Shown here piece after piece: positions 63,701 to 64,000 of a stretch of 64,000 nt of DNA. Below the pieces are notes generated by a model, which worked only from the letters and a program-made list of their open reading frames with translations, was not told the DNA's origin and did not search any database. How positions within the stretch are numbered: the stretch's first letter is position 1; each line of letters starts with the position of its first letter. The translations under genes were made by a program, and so were the position numbers. Location of the stretch: NCBI RefSeq assembly GCF_027409185.1, contig NC_084461.1, forward strand, positions 189,430,501 to 189,494,500, written 5' to 3'. This DNA is from Cynocephalus volans. Its lineage: Eukaryota; Chordata; Mammalia; Dermoptera; Cynocephalidae.

Positions 63701-63724
63701 GAGGAGGTGCTGTTCCATCACCAG
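40160..63724 (+). CDS. TRAFD1: TRAFD1 (FLN29), coding exons for residues 1-386
   Basis: Spliced plus-strand gene. Coding segments are 40160-40206, 45637-45772, 45867-45920, 54656-55061, 55722-55928, 62197-62273 and 63494-63724. They join to 1,158 nt, or 386 codons, with no stop; the rest of a protein of about 580 residues lies right of the window. The start [16 protein letters not shown] and the finger block match TRAFD1. Fingers: C13/C16/H28/C32, C39/C42/H54 with H59 or C60, C64/C66/H78/C83, C90/C93/H105/C109 and C116/C119/H131/C135. Two central fingers start at C293 and C370. Known role: a TRAF-type zinc-finger, interferon-inducible cytosolic protein giving negative feedback on TLR and RIG-I-like signalling. 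All introns have GT-AG ends. The NAA25 neighbour agrees with human synteny. Confidence 0.96.
41453..42574 (+). mobile_element. Twin-primed (5'-inverted) L1 insertion
   Basis: Flanked by AAATTTCAGGTTTTAAA at 41436-41452 and 42575-42591. The left part, to about 42,300, is antisense L1 ORF2; the right part (ATTGTGTTAAGTGAAATAAG onward) is sense L1 3' end with a tail. A smaller insertion lies inside at 41,966-42,133. Confidence 0.88.
41966..42133 (+). mobile_element. Nested mini-L1 (3' UTR plus tail)
   Basis: About 165 bp of sense L1 3' UTR (ATTGATTTGATCAACATATC) with an A-rich tail. Flanked by AGATGTCTATTCAG at 41952-41965 and 42134-42147. Confidence 0.9.
43563..43644. repeat. Palindromic MITE copy 3
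   Basis: Uninterrupted copy: arms AAGTTCATGGAAAGATTTG and CTATTTTTCCATGAACTTTT around TATTATCTTTTAATT. TA flanks. Confidence 0.7.
43683..43786 (-). mobile_element. CYN-type SINE monomer
   Basis: GGCTGGCTGGTATGGGATCT to GGCTAGCCC; flanked by GTTTAGACATTTTT. Confidence 0.92.
44008..44108 (-). mobile_element. CYN-type SINE monomer
   Basis: GGCGGCTGGCTGGTATGGGG to AACCGGCCAGC; flanked by AATTTACTAATTTTA. Confidence 0.93.
45637..45772 (+). CDS. TRAFD1: TRAFD1 coding exon (residues 16-61)
   Basis: Begins after TTTCTGTAG with the last base of Cys16. It encodes [19 protein letters not shown] and a second finger, [19 protein letters not shown]. It ends TGTCAG|GTGAAT. 136 nt plus the two carried bases make 46 codons. 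Confidence 0.96.
45867..45920 (+). CDS. TRAFD1: TRAFD1 coding exon (residues 62-79)
   Basis: A small in-frame exon of 54 nt encoding [18 protein letters not shown], the third finger with a C-X-C start. The preceding intron is only 94 bp; the acceptor is CCCTAG and the donor GAG|GTTAGT. Confidence 0.95.
46295..46400 (-). mobile_element. CYN-type SINE monomer
   Basis: Poly(T)-GGTGGCTGGCCAGTAC to TTGTCCAGCCC; flanked by ATTTTGAATTCTT. Confidence 0.92.
46588..47327 (+). mobile_element. 5'-truncated L1 insertion
   Basis: Sense ORF2 end and 3' UTR, e.g. CCCACTGCTGGGTATATACC and GAAATACTACTTAGCCATAA, with AATAAATAAATAAAT tail. Flanks AAAGTTAGCAGCAACA/AAAGTTAGCATCAACA. Confidence 0.9.
48061..48105 (-). 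mobile_element. 45-bp stub of a CYN-type SINE
   Basis: Only a T-rich tail and CCCGGCACAGGGATATGA remain, but ACTAGCACTTTTT flanks it at 48048-48060 and 48106-48118. Confidence 0.75.
49057..52550 (-). pseudogene. L1 ORF2 (disrupted, internal RT deletion)
   Basis: Endonuclease pieces include [20 protein letters not shown] and [22 protein letters not shown] pieces include [29 protein letters not shown] and [10 protein letters not shown]. The C-terminal part includes [14 protein letters not shown]. Several stops and shifts (near 52,150, 51,370, 50,740, 50,345 and 49,640). About 80 codons between AFD and the FADD region are missing near 50,740. Confidence 0.88.
52800..53785 (-). pseudogene. L1 ORF1 (disrupted)
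   Basis: Pieces read as L1 ORF1p, an RNA-binding coiled-coil chaperone. The N-terminal part includes [20 protein letters not shown]; a coiled-coil part [20 protein letters not shown]; the C-terminal part [20 protein letters not shown]. There is an in-frame stop just before 53,524 and shifts near 53,330 and 53,170, one beside an A-rich run. Confidence 0.85.
53926..54119 (-). repeat. Two tandem ~96-bp monomers in the L1 5' UTR
   Basis: Units 53926-54021 and 54022-54119 share GGCCAGGCTGCTGG, GCGGCGGCACC, GTGGTCTCTGC and CTGCTGGAC. CpG-rich, at the 5' end of the L1. Confidence 0.88.
54292..54382 (-). mobile_element. CYN-type SINE monomer
   Basis: GACAGCTGGCCAGTACAGGG to AACTGGCCAGC, between the L1 5' end and TRAFD1 coding exon 5. 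Confidence 0.9.
54656..55061 (+). CDS. TRAFD1: TRAFD1 coding exon (residues 80-214)
   Basis: The acceptor TTGCAG precedes [19 protein letters not shown]. Fingers four and five are here (C90/C93/H105/C109 and C116/C119/H131/C135), followed by a hydrophilic linker containing [20 protein letters not shown]. It ends AATCTAT|GTGAGT, one base into a codon. The exon lies 536 bp downstream of the 5' end of an antisense L1. Confidence 0.96.
55240..55279. repeat. (GAT)n microsatellite
   Basis: About 13 GAT units with one GGT change. TRAFD1 intron 5. Confidence 0.95.
55280..55450 (-). mobile_element. MIR SINE
   Basis: Antisense MIR: CATGAACTAACTCATTTAAT, GAATTCAGGCATTCTGACCC. Confidence 0.8.
55722..55928 (+). 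CDS. TRAFD1: TRAFD1 coding exon (residues 215-283)
   Basis: Follows a long pyrimidine tract and CCAG. It encodes [19 protein letters not shown] and then [20 protein letters not shown], ending SDIK plus one base at [18 protein letters not shown] resembles a ubiquitin-interacting helix; that reading is mine and unproven. Confidence 0.95.
56072..56161 (-). mobile_element. CYN-type SINE, internally deleted
   Basis: Poly(T)-GGCAGTTGGCCAGTAGGG to TCTGGCCAGGCC; flanks CCCAACTCCCTA/CCCAACTTCCTA. Confidence 0.87.
56455..56547 (-). mobile_element. CYN-type SINE monomer
   Basis: GCAGCGGCCAGTAAGGGGAT to AACTGGTCAGCCC on the minus strand. Confidence 0.88.
57699..57762. repeat. (AT)n microsatellite
   Basis: About 64 bp of uninterrupted AT repeat. 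TRAFD1 intron 6. Confidence 0.98.
58480..59545 (-). mobile_element. Old LINE-like sequence
   Basis: T-rich text such as TTGATTATTGCCTGTCTTTG and TCTTAACTCACATTTCCCAT resembles antisense L1/HAL1 ORF1 regions. Very degraded; split by a SINE at 58,806. Confidence 0.45.
58806..58872 (-). mobile_element. CYN-type SINE, truncated
   Basis: Poly(T)-GGCAGCTGGCCAGTGTGG to ATCAGCACCATACTG; the A-box end is missing. Confidence 0.85.
59555..61610 (+). mobile_element. Tigger1-like DNA transposon, 3'-truncated
   Basis: Starts CAGGCTTACTTCATTTTATA and follows Tigger1 order through the transposase region to TATTTTAAGAAATTGCCA, where a SINE abuts. The 3' inverted repeat is absent. pogo/Tc1-mariner superfamily. 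TRAFD1 intron 6. Confidence 0.9.
59980..61575 (+). pseudogene. Tigger1 transposase remnant
   Basis: Pogo-type DDE transposase in several broken frames: [20 protein letters not shown] with the first catalytic Asp, then [20 protein letters not shown] with the second, and [20 protein letters not shown] near the C terminus. The longest open piece is 133 residues (60542-60943). Shifts and stops make it non-functional. Confidence 0.88.
61611..61711 (+). mobile_element. Hybrid CYN-type SINE (left/right monomer fusion)
   Basis: Starts like a left monomer (GGGCTGGCCTGTGGCTCATT) but ends like a right monomer (AAGGGTTAAGATCCCCTTAC, CGGTCATCTTTT). An internal deletion of a dimer would give this. Confidence 0.82.
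62197..62273 (+). CDS. TRAFD1: TRAFD1 coding exon (residues 284-309)
   Basis: This 77-nt exon encodes [20 protein letters not shown] then LLIDHQ. It carries C293, C296 and H308 of a central finger; the last ligand, C312, is in the next exon. Acceptor ACCTAG, donor CAG|GTGTGT. Confidence 0.95.
62274..63493. other. TRAFD1: TRAFD1 intron 7
   Basis: 1.2 kb without a named repeat except a T-run at about 63,453-63,470 before the acceptor. An 89-residue open frame here has no family support. Confidence 0.6.
63494..63724 (+). CDS. TRAFD1: TRAFD1 coding exon (residues 310-386)
   Basis: Acceptor GACAG, 231 nt, phase 0, donor CAG|GTAAGT. It opens TSC, closing the previous finger, then has the Ser-rich [20 protein letters not shown] and the next finger [19 protein letters not shown] with C370, C373 and H385. 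The final ligand must lie in the next exon, beyond the window. Confidence 0.95.
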
Positions 63725-64000
63725 GTAAGTGTCTGGAGGACCCATCTGCTTGGCTCCATGCTGATCCTCTGTGAGTGAACCTATGGCTTCCAGAGTTGAG
63801 AACTCTTCTTTAGCCTTTAAGTTGCATTCCAGCCTGACCAAGAATCTGTGCACTTGCCTTTTGGCCATGCCCTATTTCGTGAGCTGACTGTCTAAGGTGT
63901 ACAATACCTCAGGCCTTCAGACTTTTTCTACCTTCTGGCAATTGAAACCATCATGTCACTAGCTGAGGACCAAAGAGTCTGGACTCCATTTGAGCAGGCA
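63725..64000. other. TRAFD1: TRAFD1 intron 8 start
   Basis: Begins GTAAGT; no further exon is visible before the window ends. Confidence 0.6.

Overview
This is a 64 kb piece of a placental-mammal nuclear genome: two spliced protein-coding genes embedded in dense interspersed repeats. About thirty copies of one tRNA-Ile-like SINE are scattered on both strands, as monomers, dimers and a third GC-rich form. They match what I know of the CYN SINEs of colugos (Dermoptera), so a colugo such as Galeopterus is the best guess. The genus rests on recognition from memory, not on a search. Tigger1, MaLR LTRs, MIR, L2 and L1 fit any placental mammal; Tigger1 fits a primate-related lineage.

Left part (1-19,760): the 5' part of NAA25 on the minus strand. 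Exons 1-5 encode residues 1-159 of the TPR auxiliary subunit of the NatB N-terminal acetyltransferase. Exon junctions, phases and splice sites agree exactly, and the rest of the gene lies left of the window. Its CpG-island promoter is at about 19.0-19.76 kb and carries a TATCGCGATA palindrome, an IRF/ISRE-like core, and a poly(A) tract between 14-bp direct repeats.

Middle part (19,760-36,870): intergenic. It holds MIR, L2, MER5-like, hAT, L1 and MaLR/ERVL LTR remnants and SINEs; I found no gene.

Right part (36,870-64,000): TRAFD1 (FLN29) on the plus strand. It has a CpG-island promoter with two CCAAT boxes, a probable non-coding exon 1 ending at 37,200, and seven coding exons for residues 1-386 of a protein of about 580 residues. 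The last exons are to the right of the window. The encoded part has five N-terminal and two central zinc-finger-like units spaced C-X2-C-X11-H-X3-C, with small departures. The order NAA25 (minus) - TRAFD1 (plus) matches human 12q24.13 as I remember it. The genes have no known shared pathway: NAA25 works co-translationally, TRAFD1 dampens innate immune signalling.

The most interesting non-genic content is retrotransposon archaeology. There is an almost full-length minus-strand L1 in TRAFD1 intron 4 with a 16-bp target-site duplication and two ~96-bp tandem 5' monomers; a twin-primed, 5'-inverted L1 holding a nested mini-L1; an LTR fragment with a poly(A) tail retroposed into a SINE; an apparent tail-only insertion at the NAA25 promoter; and a ~75-80-bp palindromic MITE present three times. 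I found no clearly new multi-gene system.
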